From: Sorex araneus
Taxonomy: Eukaryota; Chordata; Mammalia; Eulipotyphla; Soricidae
Direction: 5' to 3'
Length of the DNA: 64,000 bases
Assembly (NCBI RefSeq): GCF_027595985.1
Contig: NC_073312.1
Span: 6,432,174 to 6,496,173, forward strand
The translations under genes and the position numbers were made by a program. This document shows, one piece after another, positions 1-11,185 of this stretch; position 1 is the first letter of the stretch; each line of letters opens with the position of its first letter. The notes beneath the pieces were generated by a model. The model searched no databases, was not told the DNA's origin, and was given only the letters and a program-made list of their open reading frames with translations.

Positions 1-499
1 TGGGCTCAGGGCCAAGGGGCTTATCCATGAACCATCAGGCCTTGGGTGGGAACCCCGGGCAACGGGCGGGACTTGCCCCAAAGGGTGGGGATCAAGGCAG
101 GCGGCCTGGGGGCGGGGTGGAAAGTTCTTTTGGGTCGGGAGGCAGGAAGACTTCGGGCCGAGGCAGGTTGTCCTCCCCACACGGTCCCAAGTGTCCTGCC
201 GCCGCCACTGGGCTCTGTGACGTGTCGCTGGAGCCCCGTGTCAAGGCAGGACTCAGATGCTGGGGGTGGGCGGGGGGCTGTCCCAGTTCCCATGGAAGCT
301 GGGGGGGGACGAAGGCGATGGTGCTGTCCCTCCCCCCCAGACCCCCAACGCCCCCACCTTCCCGCCTGTCCTGCTGGGAGCCCAGAGTGTGTCTGTCCCA
401 GTGTTGGTGACACGGCGGTCACGGCCGGGAGCCTCCTGCAAGTCCTTGCTGGCTGCCCCAGACCTCAGGCCCCTCCTGGTCACCGTTTCTGTTGTGGTT
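1..499. other. no feature recognised
   Basis: GC-rich DNA with short G and C runs. Open frames overlap on both strands but none resembles a known protein. Confidence 0.6.
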
Positions 500-575
500 T
501 CTGGGCCGCGCCCGGCGGTGCTCAGGGCCCACTCCTGGCTCTGTGCTCAGAGGTCCCTCCCGGCGGGCTGGGCAG
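500..575 (-). mobile_element. old SINE fragment
   Basis: It reads as the reversed body of the common A-tailed shrew SINE (GGTGCTCAGGGCCC, ACTCCTGGCTCTGTGCTCAG). The head is lost. Confidence 0.45.
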
Positions 576-1040
576 GGGCCGAGGCCTCTCAGCTCCCCAT
601 CTCGAAGTGCACGCTCTCGGGCACGGGGCACGGGCTGGTCGGGAAGCACGTGGGCACCTCCCGGTCCTGCCCGCTCGCGCTCCTCCCGCCCGTGGCCGCC
701 CCAGGGCCGTGGACGGCAGAGTTCTGTGTGTCGCTGGGCCTCCCGCCTTCCCCTCGGGGCTGTTTCCAGGTCTCGGGGGCTGGCAGTGCCGTGGTGAGCC
801 CCGTCCCTCCAGCCCGTCTGCCCCTCTGTGCCCGCGGCCCCCTCCTGAGGGAAGCCCAGGCGCTGTGTAGTCGTGTCTGCCCGAGCTCGGGTTCGGGCTT
901 TCGGACCTATGGAGCAGGTGCTAGACACACGGGGGTCCCCGCAGAGCTGCGGTGCAATGGGGGTGTCGTGTGAGCTCTCTGCTTGTCCTTCCGGGTCAAA
1001 GGTGGGTTGATGCTACTTGGCATAAATAGAGTTTGTTAGG

Positions 1041-1204
1041 TTTTTGATTTGGGGGGGTCATACCGGGCAATGCTCAGAACTTCCTCCCGGCTTTGTGCTC
1101 AGGGGTCACTCCTGGCGGGGCTCAGGGACCGGATGGGGTGCTGGGGATAGAACCCAGGTCAGCCACATGGAAGGCAAGCACTGTAGTGTCTCTCTGCCCC
1201 CTGC
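1041..1204 (-). mobile_element. SINE, A-tailed type, diverged
   Basis: Most of the element is present in reverse: body motifs TGCTCAG and TCACTCCTGGCGG, then a reversed B box (GAACCCAGGTC) and head. It abuts the CA repeat. Confidence 0.75.
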
Positions 1205-1556
1205 TACACACACACACACACATGCACACGCACACACACACACACACGCACACACACATGCACGCACACACACGCACACGCACGCACACACACATGCACA
1301 CACACATGCACGCACACACGCACACACGCACACGCACACACACATGCACACACATACACACGTACACGCACATACACACATGCACACACATGCACGCACA
1401 TACACACATGCACGCACACACGCACACACACATGCATGCACGCACACACACGCACGTGCACACACGCACATACACATGCACGCACACACACGCACACACA
1501 TGCATGCACGCACACACACACACGCACACACACGCACGCACACACACACATGCATA
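1205..1556. repeat. compound (CA)n/(CACG)n/(CATG)n tract
   Basis: About 350 bases of CA repeat with frequent CG and TG interruptions. It gives long open frames of His-Thr or Cys-Val on each strand that are not genes. Confidence 0.97.
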
Positions 1557-1579
1557 TACATTTGGAAAATTAACAGCAA

Positions 1580-1915
1580 GGGCCAGGGAGATAGCGAAGG
1601 GTGGCTGCTCAAGACTCCAAGTTCGATCCTCAGCACTGCCTGCCTCCCCTGGCCCCCTGAGCACTTCTGGGCTGAGCACCACCCACAGAGCCATGCCCAG
1701 CACAGGTCCAGGTATGGCCCCCGGACACCTGAGCACTGCAGGGGAGGTTCCCCTAACTGAGCACTGCTGGGGAGGTTTAAATGAAAACATTAGCAAGCAG
1801 AAGGGGGCGAGAGAGAAGCCTCGGTTGGACCCCCGGCACCCCATACGGCTCCCTGAGTTCCGCCAGGACCGTCCCCTGAGTGCAGAGTCAGGAGTAAGCC
1901 CTGAGCACTGTCCGG
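1580..1915 (+). mobile_element. two old SINE fragments
   Basis: The piece at 1,580-1,730 starts with a SINE-like head (GGCCAGGGAGATAGC) and a degraded B box (GTTCGATCCTC). The piece at 1,797-1,915 keeps only the body, ending GAGTGCAGAGTCAGGAG and CCTGAGCACTG. Confidence 0.55.
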
Positions 1916-2961
1916 TGAGCCCTCTCCCATTTAAAGCTGCATATGGCGCGTGGGTCACGCCTGATCATGCCCATCAATAGGGCCAGGCTGCGGCACAGTC
2001 TGAGGGGGGCGTAATCCAGTCTGGACCTCGCGGGGGAGAGCAGCGCCGGGACTGGAGTCTCCGCGGGAGCGAGGGAGGCAGGAGCCTGCGTGTCCTCGGA
2101 GGAAGAGTCCCAGCAGCCCTGGAAAGGCCCAAAGCCCGGGGGCTATGGAATAAAGGGGTGCGCACAGGCTCGCTGGCACCAGGCCCCCCACCTCGGCCCG
2201 TCACATGGATCCCCGCCGAGTCCGCCCTCGGGCCACTTGATTCACTTTGCATTTGTTGCTGGAGACACACCCAGCCAGAGCTCAGGGGCCCGGGGCCACC
2301 CACCTGGCCTGCTGGGTGGGGCGGGGGCCGCCCGAGCCCCAGCCCTGGCCCCGGGTCTTAGCGTTGGCGCAGAGACCGTGAGGTCCCCTGCTCCCTCAGA
2401 AGCTGCCCGGGTCCGTTTCTGCCTCCACAGTCTGAGCTGAGAGTGGGAGGCAGGGTCAGAGACGGGCAGGGGCGGGGTGCAGCCGGGCCGGCAGCTGACC
2501 CATCCAGCACCCGACGGTCCCTCGCTCGATCATGGCCAGATGTGGTCCCGGAGACCTCAGGCACTCAGCACCATCCACACAGGCTCACCCTGTTGGCCGG
2601 GAATCCTGGGCGACAGGACTCTCCCTGCAGTGCTCACACTCGCATGTGAGCGGGGAAGGGGGGTTGCTCCCAGAGGGTCCCCCTGCTGCTGGGGAGAAGC
2701 AGCCTGTGTTGATGCGCGGCGAGGAGTCCCTGGGGGGCTTGGGAGGGACTCAGGAGGGGATCGGGCACTCAGAGCGGCAGGGGGCAGGGGGACCTGTGTG
2801 AGCACTGCAGCAAGGGCCGGAGCACTGCGGTGGGTGAGCCCTGTGGTGAGTTCCAGCACCACAGCCCGGGGGACGAGCACTGCAAACAGTGTGCGAGCAC
2901 CACAGCTGGCTGTGCAGGCACGGCCAAGGGTGCGAGATGAGCTGAGCATGCGAGCAGCGCC

Positions 2962-2962
<1 letters not shown>
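1916..2962. other. no feature recognised
   Basis: GC-rich single-copy-looking DNA. I see no splice-framed coding sequence and no repeat. Confidence 0.55.

Positions 2963-3025
<63 letters not shown>
2963..3025. repeat. (GT)n microsatellite
   Basis: About 31 uninterrupted GT units, long enough to be polymorphic. Confidence 0.98.
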
Positions 3026-3027
<2 letters not shown>

Positions 3028-3860
3028 GTGGTCTGTGGGCAGCGGCGAAGGGAAGGGGGAGGGAAACCAGTTTTACATGAGCAGCCGGAAGTTCTTGGAC
3101 TTAAGGGGGATTCTGGCACCGCTGCTCAGAGCCCAGTGCTCTCCGGCCGGACTGTGTCCTCCGGGGGCTTGTGAGTGTGGGCTTGTGCCTGCCCCCCAAG
3201 CTTCCCCAGCCCCTCTGGCCCATGCACCCGCCCAGTGCAGCCGCCCGCCCCCAGGAGCCCTGCCTGCCGCCCAGGGGCCGGGCAGAAAGCCCCTCCCTCC
3301 CCCCCTCCCAGCCCTGTCCAGGTGCTGTCCGGGCCTCCCGCTGGACTTGGGCAGCGCCCCCCTTTGCTGGGCCCCAGGCCTGGGATCCGGGGGTCGCCCA
3401 TGCACGCACGGGGCAGGCCGGGCCGGGGGTGCGACCTCTGCTTCTCGGGGCAGAGAACAAAGTGGGAGCTGGAGACGGAGCCCATAAATCAGCCCCTTCC
3501 CAGAGCTCAGTTCCTGGAAGCGCCCCGCCGCCCTCGGGCACTCCTCCTGGTTAACGAGCAGCCCTCGAGGGGCGGGCAGCGCCTCTCGGTGACCCCGAGA
3601 CCCCCCTTCAGGGGCCCTGCGTCCCCTCACAGGATGCAGAGAGCGGAGAGGGAGCTGAGCCTTCCAGAGCCCACCGGGAAGCCCTCCTGGACCTACGCCT
3701 TCCGAGTGTGTGGGGTGAAGGCAGGGACCCTCAGTCTCATCCCCGACACCCACGGTCCTGAGCCCTGAGGGGGTGGCCTGGGTGGTCCCCGGCACCACAG
3801 GACCCGGCAGCCCCATCTGCACCCGCGGGCTCTTTTTTAAATTTTTTTTTCAATTTTTAA
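3026..3860. other. no feature recognised
   Basis: C-rich DNA. Several frames are open on both strands at once, which reflects composition and not coding. Confidence 0.5.
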
Positions 3861-3867
3861 TTTTTTT

Positions 3868-4034
3868 TTCTTCTTGGGTCACACCCAGCGATGCACAGGG
3901 GTTACTCCTGGCTCATGCATTCAGGAATTACTCCTGGCGGTGCCTGGGGGACCATATGGGATGCTGGGAATCGAACCCGGGTCGGCCGCGTGCAAGATAA
4001 ACGCCCTACCCGCTGTGCTATCGCTCCAGCCCCT
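3868..4034 (-). mobile_element. SINE, A-tailed type, full length
   Basis: A reversed full element: T-rich tail, GGGTCACACCCAGCGATGC, body, reversed B box GAATCGAACCC and A box GCTGTGCTATCGC. Confidence 0.92.
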
Positions 4035-4395
4035 AATTTTTAATTTTTTAATTGAGTCACCGTGCGATAGTTACCAAGCTTTCATGTTTGCGTTTCGGTC
4101 ATACGATGGTCAAATACCCACCCCTTCACCAGTGCACCATCTTCCACCCCCCGAGTCCCCCGTATCCCACCCCGTCCCACCCCCGCTCCTGCCTGTCTGG
4201 CAGACGGTTTCCACAACACTGACTCTCTACTTTGGTTGCATTCGGTATTTCCACACCAGCCCCACCAACCATTATTCTTTGGAATTTTCCCGCTACCACT
4301 CAAACCTGCCGAAAAGACGATGCTAGACAACTTGTTTTGTATTGCTTGTGCTGAATAGCATACAACGTCGCACGGCTGCAAGAGCGGCTGTGCGC
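4035..4395 (-). mobile_element. LINE 3' end fragment (probably L1)
   Basis: The sequence recurs at 16.2, 25.4, 31.6 (opposite strand) and 47.8 kb. It begins at an A-rich tail (seen as T) and keeps the block CCCTTCACCAGTGCA. It looks like a 5'-truncated copy of a LINE 3' untranslated region. The SINE at 3,868 sits at its tail end. Confidence 0.7.
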
Positions 4396-4423
4396 TCCTG
4401 GAATTCTGAAATTTTAATAATTA

Positions 4424-4602
4424 GGGTCTCGGAGAGCCCGGCAAGCTACTCAGAGTATCCCACCCTCATGGCAGAGCCTGGCAAGGTCCCTGTGGCGTAT
4501 TCGATGTGCAAAAAACAGTAACAACAAATCTCACAATGGAGACGTTACTGGAGCCCACCAGAGCAAATCGATGAACAACGGGAGGACAGTGCAGTGCAGT
4601 GC
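4424..4602 (+). mobile_element. SINE, hexamer-tailed type, 5' truncated
   Basis: It begins within the body (GAGAGCCCGGCAAGCTAC) and ends with ATGGAGACGTTACTGG and a short CAGTG-type tail in place of poly-A. Confidence 0.85.
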
Positions 4603-4727
4603 TACAGGGTCTGGAGACATTTCTGCAGTGATGTCACATTTGTGTGGCTCTGAATCACGGCTGTTTAGGAGCTTAATCAGTAGCCCGGGGCAGCTTGTGA
4701 GCGTCATCCATCTCAGAGTCCCATGCC

Positions 4728-4797
4728 GGGGGGGGGGGGGGGGCGGGGCGGGGGGAGGAGAGGGACCGGCTCCTCCCCCCCCCCCCCCCCCGCCCCG
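4728..4797. repeat. G16...C17 hairpin-forming tract
   Basis: A run of 16 G is followed by an arm (4,744-4,760) whose reverse complement occurs at 4,770-4,797, with extra C residues in the right arm. It can form a hairpin or a G-quadruplex. Confidence 0.85.
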
Positions 4798-5521
4798 TTG
4801 GGGCCTGGTGTTCGCTGCTACCGTTCCCGTGTACCTGCCTTACTCCCTGGGCTCTGGAAGACGGCGGCCGCCGGGATTCCTCGGGGCAGGGGGAGGGACG
4901 GCAGCTGCCCCAGCTGGACTAGCCCCTGCAGGTGCTTTCCTGCAGGGACCACCAGCCCCCCATGGCCCAAATCATCTTTGCACCACAAATGGAAACTTCC
5001 GGTGTCCAGGCCCCAGGGCCGCCTGCTCCGTGCCTGCAGCTACTGACCCGCCCCCTCCTGAGTGCCCCCAGCCGGGCCTGTTTGCACCCTCACTTGTCTC
5101 CTCTCATCCTGTCTCCCCTTCGACCCCCCCAGAGTCCACCTCTGCACAGAGACGTCCGTTGGCCAAGAAGGTCTCTCTCTGGCGTGGGTCCGAGGCTTCA
5201 CCCCACCCCCACCCCCGCGCTGCTGCTGATTTCAGAAATCAGCCTTTCGTGCGGGTGTTTTGCCGGCCACACTGGAGGGGAAGGCGCTGCTCATTCACCT
5301 GTCAGCGGACGTTTCCCCAGGTTCTTCTCCCCGACAGGCCCGATCACACCGGGTTTGGGCGCCAACACCACCAGGGCCAGGTCGGCAGATGGTGGGGAGA
5401 GATCGAGAGCAAAGGCAGCGCCATGACGGGCTCAGAAAGAAGCCGAAGAAGCGAGGCCTGGGTTTCGGTTCCAGAATTCCTGGAATTGAGTCATGATTTC
5501 CCCAAAGTGAGAGAGCCATGG
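4798..5521. other. no feature recognised
   Basis: Mixed-composition DNA between the hairpin tract and the LTR. No repeat or gene is identified. Confidence 0.5.
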
Positions 5522-5874
5522 TGAGGCCGACTAAGAGGGACCAATCAGATGCAGGTAGGGAGGCCCCCCTGTGTAACCCTTATGTAACTCTTTTGCAGCC
5601 CTTATATAACCCAACTTATGACCAATCAGCTAAGTAGGGGAAAGGCCCTCAGACTACAGCCAAAAGGGTGGTCTGCAGAAAATCCTTGTATAACGTTATG
5701 GATTAAAAGCCCTTCACTTTTGAGACTTGGGGCCATTCGTTCCGAGAAGGCTGCCACTGTGTCGATGAGCGGGACGAGGGCCCTCACTCGAGCTAGCCAA
5801 TAAACACCCTTTGGTTGTTGCATCGCAACTTGACTTCATGTGATTCCTCTAAGAGATCTAGACCCGTTTTAACA
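5522..5874 (+). mobile_element. solo LTR of an endogenous retrovirus
   Basis: The layout is that of a retroviral LTR of gammaretrovirus (ERV1) type. CCAAT boxes occur at about 5,540 and 5,621, with TATA-like elements between 5,600 and 5,710. A polyadenylation signal AATAAA is at 5,799-5,804, followed by a U5-like segment that ends CA. The putative ends are TG and CA, flanked by ATGG and GTGG, an imperfect 4-base duplication. No primer-binding site or gag/pol sequence follows, so it is a solo LTR. The left boundary is uncertain. Confidence 0.7.
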
Positions 5875-5879
5875 GTGGG

Positions 5880-6041
5880 TGGGAGACTGTGTGCACATAT
5901 GGGTGGAACCCTGACCCTGAGAGAGCCTCCACTGTGGCATCGTTGGGAAGGTCAAGTAGAGAGAGGCAGCTAAAATCTCAGGGCTAGGATGAATGGAGAC
6001 GTTACTGAGACCACTCGAGAAATTCGACGATCAACGGGATA

Positions 6042-6083
<42 letters not shown>
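5880..6083 (+). mobile_element. SINE, GAT-tailed type
   Basis: It matches the element at 62,765-62,928: GAGAGAGCCTCCA, TAAAATCTCAGGGCTAGGA, then GGAGACGTTACTGAGACC. It ends in about 14 GAT units (6,041-6,083). Confidence 0.8.
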
Positions 6084-6370
6084 GGTGGAAGGAAGCATGC
6101 CTGGATGGGGAGAAGGATTGATGGAAGACGGGTGGGTGGATGGATGGATGGATGGATGGATGGATGGATGAATGAATGGACGGACGGACAGATGGAGTCA
6201 GCGGTGGATGAATAGATGAAGGGGTGGTAGATGGACAGATGGAAAGATGGATGTATGGAGTCTGGTAGACGGACAGATAGAGATAGAGAGGTTGAACAGA
6301 TGAATAGACAGAGGGTGGATGGATGGGCAGGTGGATGGGTGGATGGAGTCAGTGGTGGATGAATGGGTGA
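6084..6370. repeat. (GGAT)n-rich low-complexity tract
   Basis: Pure GGAT units near 6,137-6,170 grade into degenerate GGAT, GGAC and AGAT repeats. Confidence 0.9.
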
Positions 6371-7462
6371 GTAAATGGATCAGAACATTCATCTCGCGCT
6401 GAAACCACTGGGTTAAGCAAATCCCTTTTCAGAGAACCTGAGAACCTCTGAGAAAAGTCTCTTGGTCTCTGAGGCAAACTAGCCCCTCCGGGGAGGCAGT
6501 CAGTCCCTGAGACGAGATGGCCTGAGCAGGGCTGGGGCCGGCTCCCCAGGTCGGGGGCCACTCTCTGCGGGCTCCCGCTCCCTCGGGCTGTCCAGTGCCC
6601 CCCCGCTGCTCTCCGGGGCCAGCCCAGCCGCAGCATCAAAGCCCCTTTCGACGGCACTTAGAAACTGCAGTGGGCACGAGAGAGGAACCCCGAGTTGTTT
6701 GGACCCTCCGGGGGGCTCCAGCCCCCTCGCCTCCCTGCGCCAGCAGCGTGGCCAACACTTCTGCTGCGCATGGGGGCCGGAGCGTGTGCACGCAGGCCTG
6801 GGAGGTGGGCGGCCCTTCAGGCAGGCCTGACCGTCGTGAAAGTGCATGGGTGTCTCGAGCCAGCCTTGAGGGCCCCTGAGTGCTCGTCTTGGCCCGTATC
6901 TGCCCGCTGGGCTGGGCCAGACTCTGGGCTTGGCTCCCGCCGTCGGCCTCGGGCTCGGAGGGTTCTGCTGCTCTGCCCCACTGAGGAGGAGGGGACGTCG
7001 CCCCGAGGTGCAGGCGCCGTGCCAGCACATCCCAGGATTTCAGGGGGCTCCTGTGGCCCCAGCTTTGCACTCTCGGAAGCTCCCCGGTCTGCCGTTACTC
7101 CTTCCCCCATCCTGCAGGAGCACGAGGGTGGGCGTCGTGGCAGCTGGACCTCCCTGAAGCCACTCGGGAGCTGGTGTGGCGCGAGGCTGCGCCCAGCCCC
7201 TCTCACAGCGGCTCTTTCGCACCCGGGCTTCCCCCCCCACTTCCTTTAGTTTGTAGCAGCCACCGTCCCGGGAGGACATCCACAGGCGCCGTGGCCCTGG
7301 CACTCGCCACGACACTGGTAGGTTCCCAGGGAAGGTCCTTTCCCTCCATCAGAGACGGACTAGGGGCAACAGGCTGGACGCTCCCTCGCGGGAGCCGGAG
7401 ACACCTTCTCGGAAGCCCTTTGCGACGTTCACTGGCCGTTAGCACATCGCCAGTATCCATAT
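6371..7462. other. no feature recognised
   Basis: GC-rich DNA, no repeats identified. Overlapping open frames on both strands lack any recognisable protein. Confidence 0.5.
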
Positions 7463-7640
7463 CTTTTTTTTTTTCTTCTTTTTGGGTCACACCCAGCGAT
7501 GCTCAGGGGTTACTCCTGGCTTTGTACTCAGGAATTACCCCTGGCGGTGCTTGGGGGACCCTAGGGATGCCGGGGATCGAACCCGGGTCGGCCTCGTGCA
7601 AGGCAAACGCCCTCCCCGCTGTGCTATCGCTCTGGCCCCA
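7463..7640 (-). mobile_element. SINE, A-tailed type, full length
   Basis: A reversed complete copy from T-rich tail to head (GTGCTATCGCTCTGGCCCC). Confidence 0.93.
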
Positions 7641-7962
7641 ACCTATTCCAGCTGAGCTCAAGCCTATGATCAGGACGGTCTCCATTCCAGAGACGCCCCC
7701 GTGAGAAGCGCGGCTGAGTCAGTAGCCACCGTGGCAGGTTCCCGGTTCATGACTGCAGGTGGGTGCCCCGGTTTCAGCAGTGCAGGTCCTTCACCTGAGC
7801 TCCACGGACAGCGCGAGATCCTGGGCCTCGGCTGCGCCCAGGCCCTGCCCTCGCCTCCCTCGCTCTCCGTCCTTGGGTGCCTTCATTCTGGAATCTAGAG
7901 TCAGTGTAAGGTGACGACTTATAGGCTGCATATTTTTTAATTGGGAAAAAAAGGGGGGAGGG

Positions 7963-8155
7963 GGACTGGAGCGATAGCATAGCGGGGAGGGCGTTTGCCT
8001 TGCACCCGGCCGACCCGGGTTCGATTCCCAGCATCCCCTAGGGTCCCCCGAGCACCGCCAGGAGTAATTAATTCCTGAGTGCAGAGCCAGGAGGAACCCC
8101 TGTACATTGCCGGGTGTAACCCAAAAAAGAAAAAAAAAAAAAGAAAGAAAGAAAA
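7963..8155 (+). mobile_element. SINE, A-tailed type, full length
   Basis: Complete copy: head with A box, B box GGTTCGATTCC, body with a local duplication (GTAATTAATTCC), and a long A/GAAA tail. Confidence 0.95.
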
Positions 8156-8993
8156 GCCCAAACCAGTGTCCCTTGTCCACCCCCGTGATCCATACAGAGA
8201 CGTGGGCCCGCTCGCAGCCGGGCTCCTCTGGGCAGTGTCCCCCCAAGTCCCCGGGGCAGGTCCCAGACTCTGGTTTACCTCCCGCTTCCCTGCGTGGGCA
8301 GACCAGGGTTTCTGTCTTTCTCCGAGCGGCTCAGAGGAGAGCAGGACCCCCAGGGAGGCTCCCCCATGGCAGCCGTGCCCCAGGCCAGCTCCCCGGCTGG
8401 GGCCAGAGGTCCGGGACTGTCCCCGAGGGCCACTAATAGAGTCCTCATTACTCTGCCCCACATTCCCCAGCCTGTCTGGGGCCTCCTCTGGGATTCCAAA
8501 GCGGGAACGAGGAAGCCTTGCAGCCCCCGCCCCCAGCCCCGGGGTTCTTCCAGAAGGTTCTGGCTGGGATTTCGGGATGGCCGAAAGGGGGCAGAGGGCA
8601 GAGGCCCCGACAGGGAGGGAAGTCGCACAGGCCGGCCAGGCCCCGGGCGGGGCTGGTGTCCCCGGTGCCTCGGCTTCTCACGGCCTGGCTCACCATCTTC
8701 AGACAGCTCCGGCTTATTCGCGTGTTGAATCCATTCTCCACGCCCCGAGCGCCCCGCATATAAATTAAAGCCTCCATCAAAGACCTCAGTGGTGTCCCCG
8801 GGCCCCGTGCGCTCCGAGCTCTCCGGGCCACCCTCTGCTCCGCCGTCAGGTCACCCGCAGGCATCTGACGTGATGGTCACTCTCCTCGCCGCGCCACCGA
8901 GGAGGCACCGAGGCAGGCGTGCTCCCCGCCGGGCAGATTCCGGGCGCATCCCCAGCCCTCCTGCCAGTCTTCCGGGGCTGCCACCCCGCTGGA

Positions 8994-9020
8994 CAGATGG
9001 GGAAACTGAGGCACGAGTCC
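8994..9020 (-). mobile_element. MIR trace
   Basis: ATGGGGAAACTGAGGCACGAG matches the reverse of the MIR segment that reads CTCAGTTTCCTCATCTG. Only this short part is clear. Confidence 0.5.
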
Positions 9021-9246
9021 CTTCTGGGGTGTCGGGATGCTCCCTGGGCTGGGCGGTGAGCCCCCAGCCCTTGCTCTGCACGGCCTCCTGCCTGCTGCTC
9101 CCCCTGCCCTGGCTGGGCCCCCCACGGTGCTCTGAGGACGGGCGAGCAGAGCAAGACCCCAGCCCAGCACGGCAGCCTCCGAGGACCCAGGAACGGGCGC
9201 GGAAGAGTGGAGTGTCCTGAGCTCCTGCCGCACATAGGCACCCAAT

Positions 9247-9287
9247 GCCCGGCTGCCCGGGTGCCCGGGTGCCCGGATGCCGGATGC
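9247..9287. repeat. short tandem repeat, unit about 9 bases
   Basis: GCCCGGGT units repeat four to five times with changes. Confidence 0.75.
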
Positions 9288-9357
9288 CATCGTTTCTCTG
9301 GGCAGGAGAGTTTCCTGACTCACAGTGAGGGAGACGCACTGTGGGCGCCCGGGGAGA

Positions 9358-9431
9358 CGCTACTTTTCTTTTTTTTATTTTTATTTTTAATTTATTTTTT
9401 AATTTTTTTTTTTTTGAAGCGCTACTTTTCT
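9358..9431 (-). mobile_element. poly-T insertion with 12-base target duplication
   Basis: A T-rich tract (9,370-9,419) lies between two identical copies of CGCTACTTTTCT (9,358-9,369 and 9,420-9,431). This is what a retrotransposon insertion leaves when only the A-rich tail was copied. Confidence 0.75.
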
Positions 9432-9802
9432 GGCCGGCTAGACTTCTTCCCACGTCACTGTCGGGCTGGGCAAGCTCCTTCTCGGCACTTGTTGCTCTCG
9501 GGCTGTGCCACGCAGGAGCCGGCCACGCGCCCTCCCCCTCCCCTCTCCCCCCATCCCCCCCACCCCCGACTCCGGGCTCCTTTCCCTGCTTGGGAGCTAC
9601 GTGTTAAGTGCCAGCCTGAGCTTGGAGAGCGTGAGATGCCGTTCGCCTGCCCCTACTGTGTTGGAAATTCGGCGGATTATGGACTAGAAACTACCCCCTC
9701 CAGCTTGCTGCCATCCCCCTCCCCCCAACCTCCCCCGCCCTCCCCCGCCCAGGCTGACTTTAGGCGAAGAAGCCGAGTTTTGGCAAACTTACCCTGATGT
9801 AG

Positions 9803-10060
9803 GGATGGAGCGATAGCACAGCGGGTAGGGCGTTTGCCTTGCACGTGGCCGACCCGGGTTTGATTCCTCCGCCCCTCTCGGAGACCCCGGCAAGCTACCG
9901 AGAGTATCCAGCCCACACAGCAGAGCCTGGCAAGCTACACGTGGCGTATTCAATATGCCAAAAACAGTCACAACAAGTCTCACAATGGAGACGTTACTGG
10001 TGCCCGCTCGAGCAAATGGATGAACAACGGGACGACAGTGACAGTGACAGTGACAGTGGT
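9803..10060 (+). mobile_element. SINE, hexamer-tailed type, full length
   Basis: Head with A and B boxes, long body (CGGCAAGCTACCGAGAGTATC, GTGGCGTATTCAATATGCC, GGAGACGTTACTGGTGCCC) and a (GACAGT)4 tail. The target-site duplication CCTGATGTAG is perfect (9,793-9,802 and 10,061-10,070). Confidence 0.97.
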
Positions 10061-10070
10061 CCTGATGTAG

Positions 10071-10890
10071 AGTCCCAGACTTCGTGTCAGCCATTTAGTA
10101 ACTTTTCTGGCCAAATCCCACCATGCCTGCCCCGGGATTCCCAGTTTTGAAGCCCGCTTCTGTCTTCACGCTGCCGTGGGTGAGAGTATCGGAGTCACTG
10201 TTACGCAGCCAGTCACCGCCGGCTCAGAGCAGAGGAGGCGGGGGGCGGGGGACGGGGGGGTCTCTCCATCTGGGCTTTTGGACTTTGGGTCTACAGAACC
10301 GCGAGACGAAACCTATCTGGTTTGAATGACCCAGCCTGAGACTGTCCCGGCGGGCCCTGGCCCCGTGGCAGACCTGTCATGAACATAGACCCCTCCGTGG
10401 CCTGCTGGGACCCGGTTCCAGCAGAGTGGGCCTGGAGAACCCCGCCTTAGGGATCAGAATCCCCTGAGGATTCGGAGAGTGGATCAAATGCAAGTGGGCT
10501 TTGAAGGTTGAGTAGGAGTTCAGGGGCCAAGAAAGAGGGAGTAATTGCTTGTTGCTTCGTCAGCTGGGACAGAGCAGACAGGCGGGCATGGGGGGGGCAG
10601 AGGGCCCTCGGGGGTCCTTCTAGGCTGCAGTGAGCCCTGAAGGTCTCAGGGGAGGCTGCTGGGGTCCGAGTGGCTGAAGCCCCAGTCAAGTGCTGGTTCC
10701 TGGTGTTACCTCCCAACAGCGAGGAGCAGCCATGCATGAACCACCCCGGTCGGGCACTGAGTTTTGTGACACGGGCACAGTGCCCCCTCCGAGCAGTCCC
10801 AGGGTGCTCTGGGGCCTGGGACAAGCAGTGTGCGCTTCCGGTGTTGACTTGTTGGGGTGGCCCTACCTCGCTTCTGCACCCTCTGTTTCT
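10071..10890. other. no feature recognised
   Basis: No repeat or coding sequence identified. Confidence 0.5.
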
Positions 10891-10894
10891 GGGG

Positions 10895-11040
10895 GGTCTT
10901 TTGTTCTTGGGTCACGCCCTGGGGTGCTCATGTCTCTGCTCTCAAGGATTGCTCAGGGGACCACCTGCGGTGCCAGGGGTCAAACCCAGGTTTGCTGCAT
11001 GCCAGGTGAGAAACCTGCCCGCCGAGCTATCCCTGGCCCT
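10895..11040 (-). mobile_element. old SINE copy
   Basis: A diverged reversed element: TTGGGTCACGCCC, GGTGCTCATG, then a degraded B box (CAAACCCAGG). Confidence 0.6.
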
Positions 11041-11185
11041 CCCTGGGGCCTCTGCGCGGCTGCCCTGTCCTCCCGGACGGGGCTCGCGGCCTCCCCTAGG
11101 CTGGCCCCGGCCCTGCTATGTAGCCAGGGTTTGTTTTCAGACCTCCTGCTCCTCCTGCCCCCTGGCCTGGTGGCCCGCCAGGCAC

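Noticed and set aside
1044-1980. Long frames of His-Thr or Cys-Val repeats on both strands
   Set aside because: They are translations of a CA/GT tract joined to SINE pieces; no gene structure.
5522-6083. Intact provirus
   Set aside because: Only one LTR is seen, with no primer-binding site or internal coding region.
7963-8155. tRNA-like heads as tRNA genes
   Set aside because: A and B boxes are present, but each is joined to a SINE body and tail and does not fold as a complete tRNA.
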